Positions 23,884-36,561 of a stretch of 64,000 nt of DNA are shown in pieces (position 1 is the first letter of the stretch; each line of letters starts with the position of its first letter). Origin of the DNA: Plutella xylostella (Eukaryota; Arthropoda; Insecta; Lepidoptera; Plutellidae). The DNA lies in assembly GCF_932276165.1 (NCBI RefSeq), contig NC_063993.1, forward strand, positions 4,412,001 through 4,476,000, in the 5' to 3' direction. The notes beneath the pieces were generated by a model, which worked only from the letters and a program-made list of their open reading frames with translations, had not been told where the DNA came from and did not search any database. Made by a program: the position numbers and the translations under genes.

Positions 23884-26689
23884 ATTAATAATTTTCAACC
23901 TTCAGAATCGACTTCAGTACATAATGAAAGGTAACTGAAGTATAATATTACATGAAACTTCTTAAAGTCTACTAGTACTTTCTAAGTACAGACTAGACCA
24001 CAATTTAAAAAATATATAAGTATTACAATTTCATACGTAATAAAAAAAGACTTAAACACCACTTCCAGATAAAAATATGTATAATAGCTGTCCATAAGCA
24101 AATTTCTAGAGGACAACAAAAAATGAGAGCAATTTTAACGACAAATACACGTAATTCGATAATAACACAAACATTTGAAGCAAAAACACGACCGGGCTAC
24201 TAAACTGAGGAGTGGAACTATAATTAAGCAAGATAAATATGGTTTATTACAGTTAGGAAAGTCGATTATAAAAAAGTACCCCTTTCACCCCACAATTTGT
24301 AACCCGTCCAGTGACCGAGCGCCACACACATAAAAACGATACCGGCGGGGCACGCACTTGTGGAGTGTGCTTCTTCTAACAATACGTAGAAACATAGGCA
24401 GGAAAATGACTAAAAAAAAAAGTTTATATGTAAAATGCTGAAAAGTATTTTAAAAAACCCTAATATCCCTTCAATTGCTAATTATATAATTTAGGTTTCC
24501 TGCTATCATTAATTCATACTTCCCATACCTACAAGTAAAAATATATATTTACTCTCTAACTTTGAATACACAAATTTAGTGCGTTGTATAGAATACACAA
24601 AGTAGTTTCCACACTTTCTTAGCTGTAAGGAAAAAAATGTTACAGTTATACAACGCTTTTCCATAATAATAGAATCATTATCGAAAACAGAAGAGCGGGC
24701 AGCTGATTTATTGGACGATAATGGCCTCTGTCATAAATAGCTTTTTTTAATGAATGTTTTTTATTTAACACGCGCACACCGGGCTCTATGCAGCTTTTTG
24801 TTAATGCACTGTTTCAAATTAATGTATGCATACGTAGTTTTTATAACACTTTTTATAAAATACAATCCGTTGTTTAAAAAAACTCAAAAATATACAATGA
24901 AGGCGAACAGCATAAAAAACATGAATTATCAATTAGGTTGTATTTGATGTGCACCTTGACAGTGTTTTTCATAGGAACTGCTTGAAGTTCAGACAACAAA
25001 AACGATGGTCAAACAAAATAAAATTTTGAGGACTAAAAAACGACTTAACAATCTTAACATCGCCGTAACAATGGCATAACAAACAAATAATAGTTATCGA
25101 TGTGTCGCGAACACATGTTGCACCGACCTTGACGAATGCCGCGGCGTGGCCGTCGCGAATATCCTGATTTATAGCTCCTTACTGATGTTTGTTATTGGAA
25201 CCATAGTATTAAAAAAAAGGCAGACTTTTCATATATTTCATAGAAAAAAAATGTAGAAAATTTTTGAGCCACATAGTTCAACTTCAAAAAAAAGTTGTGT
25301 CATCGATAGTCAGCGATAGTTTGCAAACAGTTTGTCGCTGTCACAGAAACTAGTGTGTCTCTGCAAAATCAACTCTTCGCAACTAGTGAATAGAGTTCAT
25401 ATGCGAAAAATCTTGTACCAGCTCCGGCTGAGACTCAAAAACGCACGCATAATTTCCGAGCCGATTCGTCGTCACACTTAAAAATTCACGAATCCTCGTT
25501 GAAAAAAAGAGTTAATATTGATCGCCGCGCGGGGTGCAGCGGCCGTCACCCCACGGCTTGTACTCACCCTAAGTTATATTTTTTGTAGACCCCCCTCGCC
25601 CCCTACCCCCCCGCCGCTTTAAAGGATGAGTAGTCTCTATGGAAACGGCCCGATCTAATTTATAGGCGGGAGAAAGTACGGATTACTTAATTAAGAATTT
25701 AAAATGTGTCGGCGAGTAATTAATTACGATTTTTCAGGCCGCCTCCTCGTCGCTGCCTGATGAGATGGAGTAGCCGAGCTACTTTCTTCAGGAATTTAAT
25801 TTATTCATTTTGTCCTTTTGTTTTAAATCTCACAATAGTTAATTAACGAAATCCCACGCGACGCGTCTATTGTACATGTATCATTAGAAATGCCATTAAA
25901 GTACACCTTTAGTCACTTAAATTGTGTAATAATTTAGAAGCCGAGCACTTTCCCTCAGCCCGGTATGACGTATCGCTTTATGAATACGCAAGGGTTGTTT
26001 AATGCCGACCCCGCGCCAGCACGCGCTCCTTAAAAAACTGTGGGCCACAGTGTGCCATGACAACTACAGCGAGGCCACTTAGCATTCAGTACATGTAAAA
26101 TTGTAAATCGTAAAAATCATTAAATTAGCCAGATAACTAAGCAAGTACAATTTTTTATATTTATAAAACGCTCAAATTTATTTGATTACTATAAAAAGTT
26201 AATGTTAGTATTGCAGTTTAAATAGTTTCAGCTAATTATGAATATTTGTTTAAAATGGATCTTTAATATAAAGCAGTGTTTAATTGAAAATAATATGATA
26301 ACATTCCAACAATCCCTTAGCGCTTCAATTATGACAACTTCAAGAAAAAAATATGTTTACTGATAAAACATCTAGCAGCTTTCTATCTGCAATAATACAA
26401 CAGACAGTGCATTCTCTGCGTTGTTCTTCCTGCATTTCTGTCAGGGCACGCGTTTAAAAAGAGTAAAAAACGGGTGGGGCGCCTCGCGCGGGGTCGCGGG
26501 CAGTCCCGCCGCGCCCGCCGCCGCCGCCGCCGCGCCGCGCTGCGCCCGCGCAGCCAGGTGAGTCTTACTTGTTTAATCAAATTCAACATTACCAGCTTAT
26601 CTGACCTACTGCCGCTCACGGGTTCATTATCGACGAGATAAACTAATATATCACGATTCACTAAAAATACAGGACTGTGATTGGTAGAA
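23884..26689. other. Non-coding DNA, nothing recognised
   Basis: Mostly AT-rich with a GC/C-rich patch at 25.53-25.62 kb and TAATTAATTA motifs near 25.69-25.73 kb and 26.5 kb. No gene was recognised. Confidence 0.4.
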
Positions 26690-27190
26690 CGCGCTTTATC
26701 GACGTCGATAACGAACCCGTGTTGTGGCCGCTGCCATAGCCACATCTTTAGTATAAGGCTGCGTTTCCAAGTGAGATGTTCGGAGTGAGATTCGTCCATC
26801 TCTGTTGGAAATGCAGTCTAGGACCGATGCCTCACGATCGTTGTGTGTGCGTTGCGTTAGCGCTAAGCGATGAAACCCCCGCGTTATAAATTTTAACGAC
26901 ACACCGTCACATGCCATTCGTTGCGTCGCCGATTCAGTGGACGCAGCGCTAACGCAATGCACAACGCCTATGTGGCATCGCAAGTGTCAATATTGTCTGA
27001 AACTATGCTGGTAAAGCTAAAGTTCGTTCTTTGATAACAAGTATTAGTGGTATCTAATAATTCCATAGCTACGGAACCCATCATATGAGAGTCCGACTCG
27101 CACTTGGTCCCTTTATAATGGTTTTTAACGTGCCCAATTATATTTGTAACAATAATCTCCATGGCTAATAGCTGCAGCTCCATCGTCATA
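26690..27190. repeat. Probable transposon-derived segment
   Basis: It contains the phrases GAGAGTCCGACTCGCACTTGG and AGCTACGGAACCC, which I recognise as common in dispersed lepidopteran repeats, plus inverted GCGTTAGCGCT-like motifs at about 26853 and 26946. The open frames on the minus strand here have no domain. The ends could not be fixed and no duplication was found. Confidence 0.35.
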
Positions 27191-29210
27191 ATATTCTTGA
27201 GCTAGCAAGTTTTATAAAATAATATTTATGTTCTATATTTCTAGCAAACCACAATCATAATTAGCTGCTAATATAATATTTGATGAATTCTCGTGCATTA
27301 GCTTTTCGCAAACATACGTCGAGTATCCGCCGTAATTTGCTGATCATAATAATGAGATCCCGCGGGTTGGACGCACAAAAACAATGGCGACAATGTTATC
27401 TAATGAGCCATAAACAAGAAAACGATACGTAGAGCAAGGCGTAGACAAAAGAGGGTTCGGCGGGGGACGGCCGGGAGGGGAGAGGGGGGCAAAGGGAAAT
27501 GGCGGGAGAGCTAAATTAATTTGCGCGCTCCCACCAAACAAAGGCACGCTAATGGAACTCGCCGAATGGAAAAAATGCCACCGTCCGCTCTCCTCGGCCT
27601 CCGACTTACTTTTTAGTAAATACAACCTTTGACTTTCCAGCATGAATAACATTACACCCACCAGCCGAGCTACGCGCCGAATTAATGAGCTCCCGGGACA
27701 CTCGACCCGGTCATTAATAATTGTTCACTCAAAACAAATCAAACGTTTTGTTTATATTGGAAAAAGTAAATAAATTATCGCATTTCTCTCAATACGGCGT
27801 TGTCTGTTATTGCGGAATCATGGATCCATTATTAAAAGTTAAATCAAAATTCATTATCTTAGAGTAAAATTCTTTTTAAAATACATTGGCATTTAAAAAT
27901 ACACAATTTTGAATGAAAACTGCAAAAATTAAATTCACTCTTTAGCTTTACGCCTACGCCGCGCCGTAGCATGCTACGTAGTTGCTACGACTTTCGTAGC
28001 GACTTCGTAGCATTGTAGCACTAAGTTATAATAAAATTGATCAATATTTAGGAGAAAATCTATAATTTCACCATAATATTAACGAAATAAACTAATAGAT
28101 AGCTTTCTGGCTTTGACTGTAACGTTGCGTTAGTGTGTGGTGTCAAAAACTGAATTAGGTACTTCATAATAACTGCTTATGCGGTCTGAACTCAATTCTC
28201 TGATAGCGTAACGATGAGTAACAATACTATCTAAAGAGTGAGTCGGCTGGGCCGGTGGCCATTTTGTCGCGAGATGAAATTAATGCGTCCTCCATTAGGC
28301 GAGCGCGATTTATGCGTGCCCAATTAAAAGTTCCTTGGACTGAAGACTCGGTATTAGTGGAAGTCGGTCGCATTTATCAAGACATCAGCGAGGCTCGCGC
28401 CGCGGAACTTCCCAAATTTAAATTAGAGACGATTTTTACAGCTGCCTCCTCGGGGGGGCGGGGGCGCTACCCTTTCCTTATAACGAGGAAGGCCTCATGC
28501 ATTTTTATGTGCTTCTTTTTTCGCCGGCGTTTTAAACAAGGGGGTGAGCGAGGGGGGTAGGGGGAACTTTTTTATTCGCGTCTTGATAAGTTAGGGTTGA
28601 AATTAGACGTTCGAGTTTCGCTCGCGGAATTCATAATGACGAAAATTAATAAGTTTTCTTTTGAGGGTCCTGGAAGTCTTCGGCGTTCGCCGAATAAATT
28701 ACCATTTTTACTGTAGGCGCAGATAAATAGTAGGTTTACTTTGTGATATTTTAGCGAAAGTCACGCGATAACTTTTTATTTAGAGTAGTTTAATATTCAA
28801 CGATTCTGAATGTAAAATTTCTTTGTCGTTTTAAAAGTATCTTCTTAAAATAATACGCTTTATTCATTTGGAAAGAATTGTGATTATACATACCTATTAA
28901 TATAATTCATAACTAACAGTGGAAAACCATAGAACATCGAGGAAATTCTAGATAATCTCTTTCTCCGCAGTAATAAGATATCTTTCAATGCGAAGAAACC
29001 AAATAAATAAACACCACTAAGTATTATGATAATAGCACTGAACTTTATTACCGCGACTATAGCGTAGTTGTAAACAACATGGCGTCCACTTCCACAGCCT
29101 CTCAGCCTCTACCATCAATGTCAGTGTCACATTGGCCCGAACAGTGCAGTTTATACATCAGCATCATAAGTAGCCACTACAAGATACACATTTGTAAAAT
29201 TAATGTTTTT
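27191..29210. other. Non-coding DNA, including a GC-rich island and a CTACG-rich patch
   Basis: 27.44-27.70 kb and 28.24-28.56 kb are GC-richer than their surroundings and could be regulatory. 27950-28020 is rich in CTACG/CGTAG words and partly matches, in inverted orientation, the segment at 8526-8572. No gene was seen. Confidence 0.35.
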
Positions 29211-29285
29211 TTAGTTAGCCGAGGTCGAAGGTACCTCTATGTATAACTACTATACATAGAGGTACTTTCGTCCTTAACTAACTAA
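29211..29285. repeat. Hairpin-forming inverted repeat
   Basis: Two 35-base arms (29211-29245 and 29251-29285) around a 5-base loop ACTAC pair with about five mismatches. The inner 14-15 bp (GTACCTCTATGTATA) are perfect. The tiny loop and TTAGTTA ends favour a short hairpin MITE over a miRNA precursor. Confidence 0.6.
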
Positions 29286-30783
29286 ATCTTTCTGTATGCG
29301 TTCTTATGAAGCTGACCGTACTTACACGAGCGCGTGTCACATGCTCACATGCTCCCACTTGTTGATCCATGCGAGTGTGTGAGTGTGTGACGTCACGACG
29401 TGTGGACGACGTGTATGTGAAGGCGGAAGGCCGTTGACGGTAACGAGTGAGTTAAGATGGGCATACGTACATACTGTGAGGGTTTGTGTTGTATTTGGGA
29501 GTGAATAGTGATTCTTTTATAATCTTATCGGTATTGTTCATGCTCATCTGTCGGTTCAATTCAGATTTTAATAGCTCATTAAGCAAAAAGCCCATTAGAA
29601 ACGCAATATCTCAGAATATCACCCAGAAATAAATATAAATCATTGATCATAACAAAAGGAAAATTAAACGAACTGAAATATGAATAACCGTGGATCGCTA
29701 AGTAGCTCCTTTATGATAAAATATGACTCCTAATGAACGACTGTTATATTTCATCAAAGTTATAATTGGAGCGAATCAGCGCCCAAGAACCGAAGCAAGG
29801 AAGTCGGATTTCTACAATTATAGGAATAAAAGAAAGTCTTTATCTCAATCAATTCCACGCGGAGAGGAGAGCGGCTCGTATAATAATTCGCCTTTAATAA
29901 CGTCGTTAACAACTGGCATTAAAACAAAACAAACAGAGAGTGGACGCGGCGCGGAGCGGGCGCGGGCGCGGGCGCGGGCGGGCGGCGCCATCCTTCCTCG
30001 AATCCGTGTCATTAATTTACGTAATGCGTAGGTACGCGCTATCCCCAAATATTTAAGAAGCCTCCTCCGGGAGCGCCTTCCTCCACTATCCCCCTGCCCC
30101 CCCGCGGACCTCCCCACGACGAGAATTATGGCGGCCGCCTTGTAATTATATTTTTTAATTTATCTTCCTTAGCGAATACAATGGAGGCGCCACCCCGCCA
30201 TCGCCACCGGAACGCTTCCTTCTCATACTGAATATTGTATCGGGCCGCTGAAAAAAGGAAAGAACGCTTTAATTACAGCGAGCGGGCGGCCGGCATTACG
30301 CGCTAAATATTAGATGTAGTCTCAGCGGCCCCCCGCGCCCGCCCCGCCCCCGCTACTCAAACATTCAAACCACTATTAACTCATTCTGTATGCGTTCATT
30401 TAATCACCGAAACCTACAAATGTATGAGAAAGCACATGAAAAACACACTCGTCCCAAGCAATTAGAATATAAATTAATATGCAATCATTTTAATTGTGAG
30501 CGGACCATTTTGAATTTCTAAAATTTATTTTATATACGATTGTTTGGGTGAAAATAATGAATCTACAATTAAAATAGCGAAGTCGACATAAAAAAAATAC
30601 TGACTATTTTCGATAACTATATTCCATTACTACTATATTCCATTATTAAAAAATAATGAGTTGAATATAATATCATACAAGACTAAATCATAACTTATTT
30701 ATCTCTATTTATTTAATAGAGAAGGTAAGAACATAATATCTATTATACGCAATTGTTTAGCGATTATTTGCAATAGTATATCG
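29286..30783. other. Non-coding DNA with GC-rich islands
   Basis: GC-rich tracts at 29.94-29.99 kb and 30.06-30.36 kb alternate with AT-rich DNA. They create spurious open frames on both strands. No gene or mobile-element end was seen. Confidence 0.4.
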
Positions 30784-30794
30784 AGCCAAATAAT

Positions 30795-31552
30795 CGGTTC
30801 CCCTCATCTGGCCTAATCTTTATTGCCCTAAACTCGTTTCGCATAACTCGTAAGGTCTAAACTTTTTTGGTAGAATCATCACTTCGTCAAGACTTATATG
30901 GCATAAGACTCGTTTCGTCTAAAAATCTTTTGGCACAAACTTGAAACACCTAAGTCTCGTTTGCTCTAATTATTCGTATTGGTATAATCTTGTTTCTCCT
31001 AATATTATCTTTATAAATACTATATTAAGTATGTTTTAAATGTACAAATTGTGGTATTTTTCTCCTACATCCCGAAAATCACGATATTAAATGATCAAAA
31101 TATCGAAAGTGAATGACCATTATAATTATTACAAACGCCATAAAACCCCATGGGATCGAAACTTAAAGATAGGTGCGACGACGGGCAAAGCGAGGAGGAG
31201 CGTGTTAGGTGCACATTATCGTCAAAAGCAAAGCGGAGCGCAGCGAAGCGGAGCGGAGCGTTTTCCACATAGCGGCCACAAATACAAGGCACCAGTTTGC
31301 GCTATGTAGGGAGACGCTCCATCAAAGTTAAAGCCAAACGAATATGATTACTTTATATAACCTATGCCATAGCATTATTAGGCTATTCAAGATTTGGCTA
31401 TACCATTATTAGGCTAAACAAGAATATGCGAAATAATTTTTTACTAAAAGAGATTTATGCCATACGATTTTCGGCGAAACGAGATTTTGACCAAACGTTA
31501 CTATGCAATACGAGATTAGGCAAATAAATTTTAGGCCAAAAAAGGTAGAACC
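30795..31552 (+). mobile_element. Non-autonomous element, copy A (758 bp, GGTTC...GAACC ends)
   Basis: Flanked by the 11-bp direct repeat AGCCAAATAAT (30784-30794 and 31553-31563). The ends are short inverted repeats, GGTTC at 30796 and GAACC at the right end. The arms are made of degenerate repeats of words such as CATACGA, AAACGAG and TTAGGC. The core has a GGAGCG/GCGAAGC-rich stretch at 31222-31262. A second copy, collinear over the whole length, lies at 55570-56330. It has no coding capacity. The class is uncertain; a 9-11 bp duplication suggests a Mutator-like mechanism. Confidence 0.75.
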
Positions 31553-31563
31553 AGCCAAATAAT

Positions 31564-34500
31564 ATGTGATGAAAAGTGCATGCTGCGTGCTACTACTTAC
31601 GATCCCATTTCCATTCAAATGTGCTCAGACGACAGATGAGAGGCATATTTTAAAACAAATGAAAGTAATCTGGCGACATTAGAGCGCATGTGGTGCTTAC
31701 GCGTATAAATTACAAACAAAGATAGGCATAACAAGCGGAGGCTGATTTATTACGCAAAAACAGTCGCAAATTAAGGCGGAATCCTTGGCGGACACCAGCC
31801 TGCAGTGCTTAGCGAGAGGAGACAAAGTATAAAGTACCCCAGCCACCCACTGAAAAACGTCTCTAATATTCTTTTAGAAACGGTGGCATTTACGGGCTAT
31901 ATTTTATCCTGAATTTGCATACGCTCCTTTTTTTACCCGTCCTCTATTTTATCGGGGTGAGCATTTTTTTCGTTCGGGGGTTAAGATACAAAAGGGTAAA
32001 GCGCGGGAGCTACTCGCTTTGATAATTAAATTGCAGCGCGGTGCTGCGGAGCACGTCGACTCTACGCACACATCTTCAAGTTTTTTTTCCGCCACCCCAC
32101 GGGTAGTGATTGCGTCGCGTTTGTTATTGTTTCACGATACATTAAACTTGACAATTATAAGATCAATCTCACTCTGATAGTGAAACTTTGTGTTTCTTTT
32201 AATTAAAATGAATAGGTATCTTTATAAAACAAAATTTAACGTACAAATGATTGTGGAAATTGTGGAAACTATAGGTAATACTATAGTGGAGAATTACAGC
32301 CAATTACCTGATGGTTTGACCATACTTAATAAAAACCTACTGGATGTCGCATTAATTTAAATATATCGAGACATGACATAAAATATAACGAGCTATGGTC
32401 GACTTGCTCTGAGATATATATTATAATTGCCTACTAATAAAATATTTATTTAAAAAGTTTAGAAACTAGTTTAACTCGAATGTTAACTTTGATAATTGTA
32501 CTCGAGGGCATCTCTACTATTTTATAAAACCTTTATTATATTAAGCGATTTGTAAAAAAATTAGTACTTTGGGCTTTATTCTGTTGGGAAAAAATACAAT
32601 TTAAAGTATTTTTTCTCGAAGAATAAGGAGATTTTTTAGAATATAAATCAGTGACGTCCACGTTATATCCGGTCGGTAAGTAGCCTTCACGATAATAATT
32701 ATTTAACTAACAAATTAGAAGGAATCTTACCCTGCTCTAAGTCAAATTAGCATAATTGCTAATCAAACGAGTGCGGGGCCTCAGACTAATTAGAATTACT
32801 AATTTTCCCTCTTGTTTCGTGGACCTTTTGAATTTGTAAATTATGGTCCTTGCGATGGCTCCAGCGAATGAATTCTTATTTGCTTGGCTGAGCGCGCTTT
32901 GAAGGAGAATCTTCTTACTAATAACAGTTAATATTAAACAGCTACACAGCCATGACAGCTGAATTTTTATTAATTTATTTCATAAACGATATTATTTTTA
33001 TAAATATACATACTTATGTAGATATTTTTTAAGTACCACGTTTGAAGTGTGAATGTTACGGTTAAAGGTGGCAAATGTTTAATTTTGTCAACGACAGATT
33101 TGGACTCGATAGATTGATTTTGCATATTTAACAGACTTTAAATAATTGAATATTCTATACTTAGTACTTCTACACAATAAATTACAAAGTCACATCTTCA
33201 ACGCAACAGAATATTATAGAAGAGTCTTATTAAATTTCAGTAGTTACAATTTAGAAGGTATACCGAGGTAAAGTTACAAATCCAAACCATACGTTTGTAA
33301 CTGCATTCTGTGAATATCGCGTAATTAATAAAATAATAGATAACTTGGGTATTTTTTTATACCGAATGGTCCGAATACTTAGAATCTAGACATAACAACT
33401 TTTTACTTACTAATGGCACCCACGACAACTGTCGTACACATTGACAGCTTTTTATGTCGAGACTTTTTATATGAGATTAGGAAATTAATAAATATACTTC
33501 AAAGGGACAAAAAGCATTCGTCCTACATTTTAATAGCTATACAACACCGTATTTACTTGACGTCTTACAAAGACAATTTTTGTAAAAGGAAAATTCATCA
33601 ACAAACTTAATAACATTAAAACATTTTCAGTATTCAAGAGCGACGTAGCGAGCGATTTTAATTCTCTTACAAGTCTACTTATAAATAACACCGTCTCCAA
33701 TTAAAAGCGTGCGACAGCTCTGAAAAGCGGAATGGAGAAAAGTATAAGAAGGTGGGGAAATGTGCCGTGTTTACGGAAACCTCCTCGGGCAAATATTATC
33801 GCGAGCCGAGCGGAGCGGAGCGGAGGGGGCGATCAAATATTCAGGCCGCGCTCGCGACGCAACCCTCTCTTGCTTTCAAGCCCTTCCCTTTGCACGCCCT
33901 ACACTAATTACGTTTAGAGTTCTTAAGCGAAATTACTTAGGTTGCTGCCACCCGCCCCCCCCGGCCTCGCCCCCCCGTCCCGGAAATGAGGCGCGCTGGA
34001 AAAACAAGAAAGAGGAAAGATTATATAAGAAGCTGTCTTTCTGAACGTCTTAAATCTGGCCAAACTCTAAGAAATGTTGATGTAATGATTTTTTCTTCAT
34101 TTTCGCGAGCGCTCTCTGTTCATGAGCGGTTGCTAAGTGAAAAGCAATTAAAGCACGGGTGAGTGATCCCCCCCCCCCCCACCCCTCGCCCGGGGAGGGG
34201 GACTCATCCGGCCCAAGGACCGCTCTATCTACAAAAAATAAATTATAAACACGAATTTGGTGCATTTAACGATTTTAAGTATCTCGTAAACAAGATGCTC
34301 ACTGAAAAAGTTTATGAAACTTTTTACTCAGATGTTTTTGAATTTCAGATTAAAGTATTATAAGCATTCAATTAAATACTTCAGGAAAAAAACAAGTTGG
34401 GTAGCTACAGGCTATAACTACCTAAGTAGGTAATGTGTAATTTAGATTTTCGATAAAGTATGCCAGCTACCTACCTACCTAACTAGCTTTTCGTTTTCAG

Positions 34501-35156
34501 GTATGGCTATAGTTGAAGTTAGAATGATGTTGACTACTTATATTTATAGTTGATTATACCGAAACAAGTAGTATTTATATGAGTAAGTAATATTTTTTAA
34601 ACAAAAGTAAAAAAAACTAGGTATCTAAACTATTTCTAGAAAATAGAAAATATAAGAGAGATTCGTGGCTAGGATTTTTGCCTGTTACCGTTCCCAACAA
34701 AACATTTAATAATTTAATAAAAACTCTAGATACTTGGGATCGTTAAGTAGCTAAATGACATAAAATTTGAAAATAAATACATAGCGGGCCTCCCGCTCTA
34801 AGGACAGGAAATTATTTTATCAGAACAGTCAGTTCAGTGAGACATCAACAGTGCCGAGGAGAGCGGTGCGCGCTTCCGATTGGATGATAAAGTGCTCGAC
34901 AAGTGTCTTGTTTTTGAGGAGCATTTGGAAATTAGGAAATTAAACTGTGCGACGGCACTTGAAAGGTGCGGAAGCGGGAGCAGCGGCCGCCGCGAATTTG
35001 TTTACTCTTCGGTAAGGAACGCTACACCACTGTGCTCTGCTATGCAAAGAAGCAAAGCTACTGCAAGAGGTCAAGTGTAGAAATGTGAGACTGATGCGGT
35101 TAAATCGGTACATCGTACAATATTAATGTTTTTAAGATTATTAATTGTTAATTTTA
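31564..35156. other. Non-coding DNA, nothing certain
   Basis: It includes C homopolymer/GC-rich patches (33.95-33.98 kb, 34.17-34.20 kb). The segment 34.83-35.08 kb has two TCAGT initiators, an inverted CCAAT box (CGATTGG) and an open frame of 66 codons with a possible donor GTAAGG near 35012. It could be a promoter and first exon of an unidentified transcript, but no product was recognised. Confidence 0.3.
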
Positions 35157-35193
35157 AACAATAGATACATACATACATCCATCCTGACGTCCC

Positions 35194-36561
35194 TCAGCAG
35201 GGACAAAGGGCTTTGAGAAGATTTCTCCATCTGACTCGATCTTGGGCAGCGGCTGCGAGATCCTCCCACTCCATCCTCATAACCTTTGCCTCACTCTCCA
35301 CAGAACGTCGCCACGTTGTTTTTGGGCGGCCTCTTTTACGGCTTCCAGGTGGCTGCCAGGTGAGTACGCGCTTCGAAGGAGTTTCTCCAGGTCTTCTAAG
35401 GGTATGCCCCAGCCACCTCCATTTTCTAATGAGGATTTCTTGGTCGACAGGTTTCTGCTTGGTCAGTCTCCACAGTTCCGCGTTCGAAATGGTTCGTGGC
35501 CAGTAAATCCGCAGGATTCGCCTTAAGCATTTGTTGACAAATACTTGTAGCTTGCTGGATAGGTCTTTCCGAACGAACCATGTCTCGCAACCGTATAACA
35601 GGACTGACTTCACGTTAGACTCGAAAATCCTCACTTTTGTTCGCCGGGTGATGACGCTGGAGCTCCACACTGGTTTCAACTGGGCAAACGCGCCTCTTGC
35701 CTTGTTCAGACGACTCTCTATGTCCAAGTCTGTCCCACCTGTTGGATCTACTACTCCCCCCAGGTAAGTAAATTTGCTAACCCTTTCAACGTCGACGCCA
35801 TTGATTTGGAGCGGCTGGTCATCAAGGGATCGAAGGCGCATCTCCTTGGTTTTCCCAATATTGATGCGAAGACCTTCTTTCGCCGCTTCCGTGGCAAGGT
35901 CGTTTGTTTTGGACTGGAGGTCAGAACGACTTGTAGAGAACAAGCACAGGTCGTCTGCAAAATCTATGTCTTCCAGGTGCTTATTCTCAGACCAGGGTAA
36001 GCCCCTTTGGCATTTGCAAGTCACTCTACACATCACGTCGTCTAGAACAATAAGGAACAGGAGCGGAGACAGCAGACACCCTTGCTTAACACCTGAAGTC
36101 ACTGGGATGGGATCAGTGAGACGGCCTTTATGCATCACTCTACAGGAGGACCCTTCATACAGACACTTGATGAGTCCGATGATCTTCTCCGGTATTCCTC
36201 TCTTTTTGAGTATGCGCCATATACTGGACCACTTCACTCGGTCAAATGCCTTCTCAAAGTCGACAAACAATGTGAAGATCTCACATTGCATTTCGTTGCA
36301 TTGCTCGAGAATCATTCTGACAACGTTTAGTTGGTCTGTGCATGATCTGCCTGGTCTGAAACCACCCTGCTCTTCTCTCAAGTGTGGGTCCACTGCACCC
36401 GCCGTCCGACTCAGCAGTATTTTGCACAGGATCTTCGAACACACCGGCAACAAGTTGATACCCCGCCAATTCGCACAACACGATAAATCGCCTTTCTTTG
36501 GTAGCTTCACTAAGACACCTTCTTTCCAGCTGTCCGGTACTTGTCCGCTTCTTGTTCCCAT
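35194..36561 (-). pseudogene. RTE LINE reverse transcriptase half (frameshifted)
   Basis: 455 codons continuing the endonuclease frame after an indel. Reverse transcriptase motifs are in order: GFRPGRS (68-73), FVDFEKAFDRV with catalytic Asp101, TSGVKQGCLLSPLLF (155-169) and FADD (201-204, catalytic aspartates). The C-terminal region has the RTE thumb/connection signatures (FTYLGG, WLGHTLRR, RGRPKTTWRR). The first Met shown is an artefact of the frameshift; the native protein is a single fusion with the upstream endonuclease. No other stop interrupts it. Confidence 0.85.

Noticed and set aside
26383..27189. Chain of minus-strand frames (138, 95 and 73 codons)
   Set aside because: They overlap repeat-like words common in lepidopteran transposons and have no coherent splice pattern.
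28255..28560. 101-codon frame in a GC-rich island
   Set aside because: No recognised similarity, the end falls in low-complexity G runs, and there is no promoter or splice evidence. More likely regulatory DNA.
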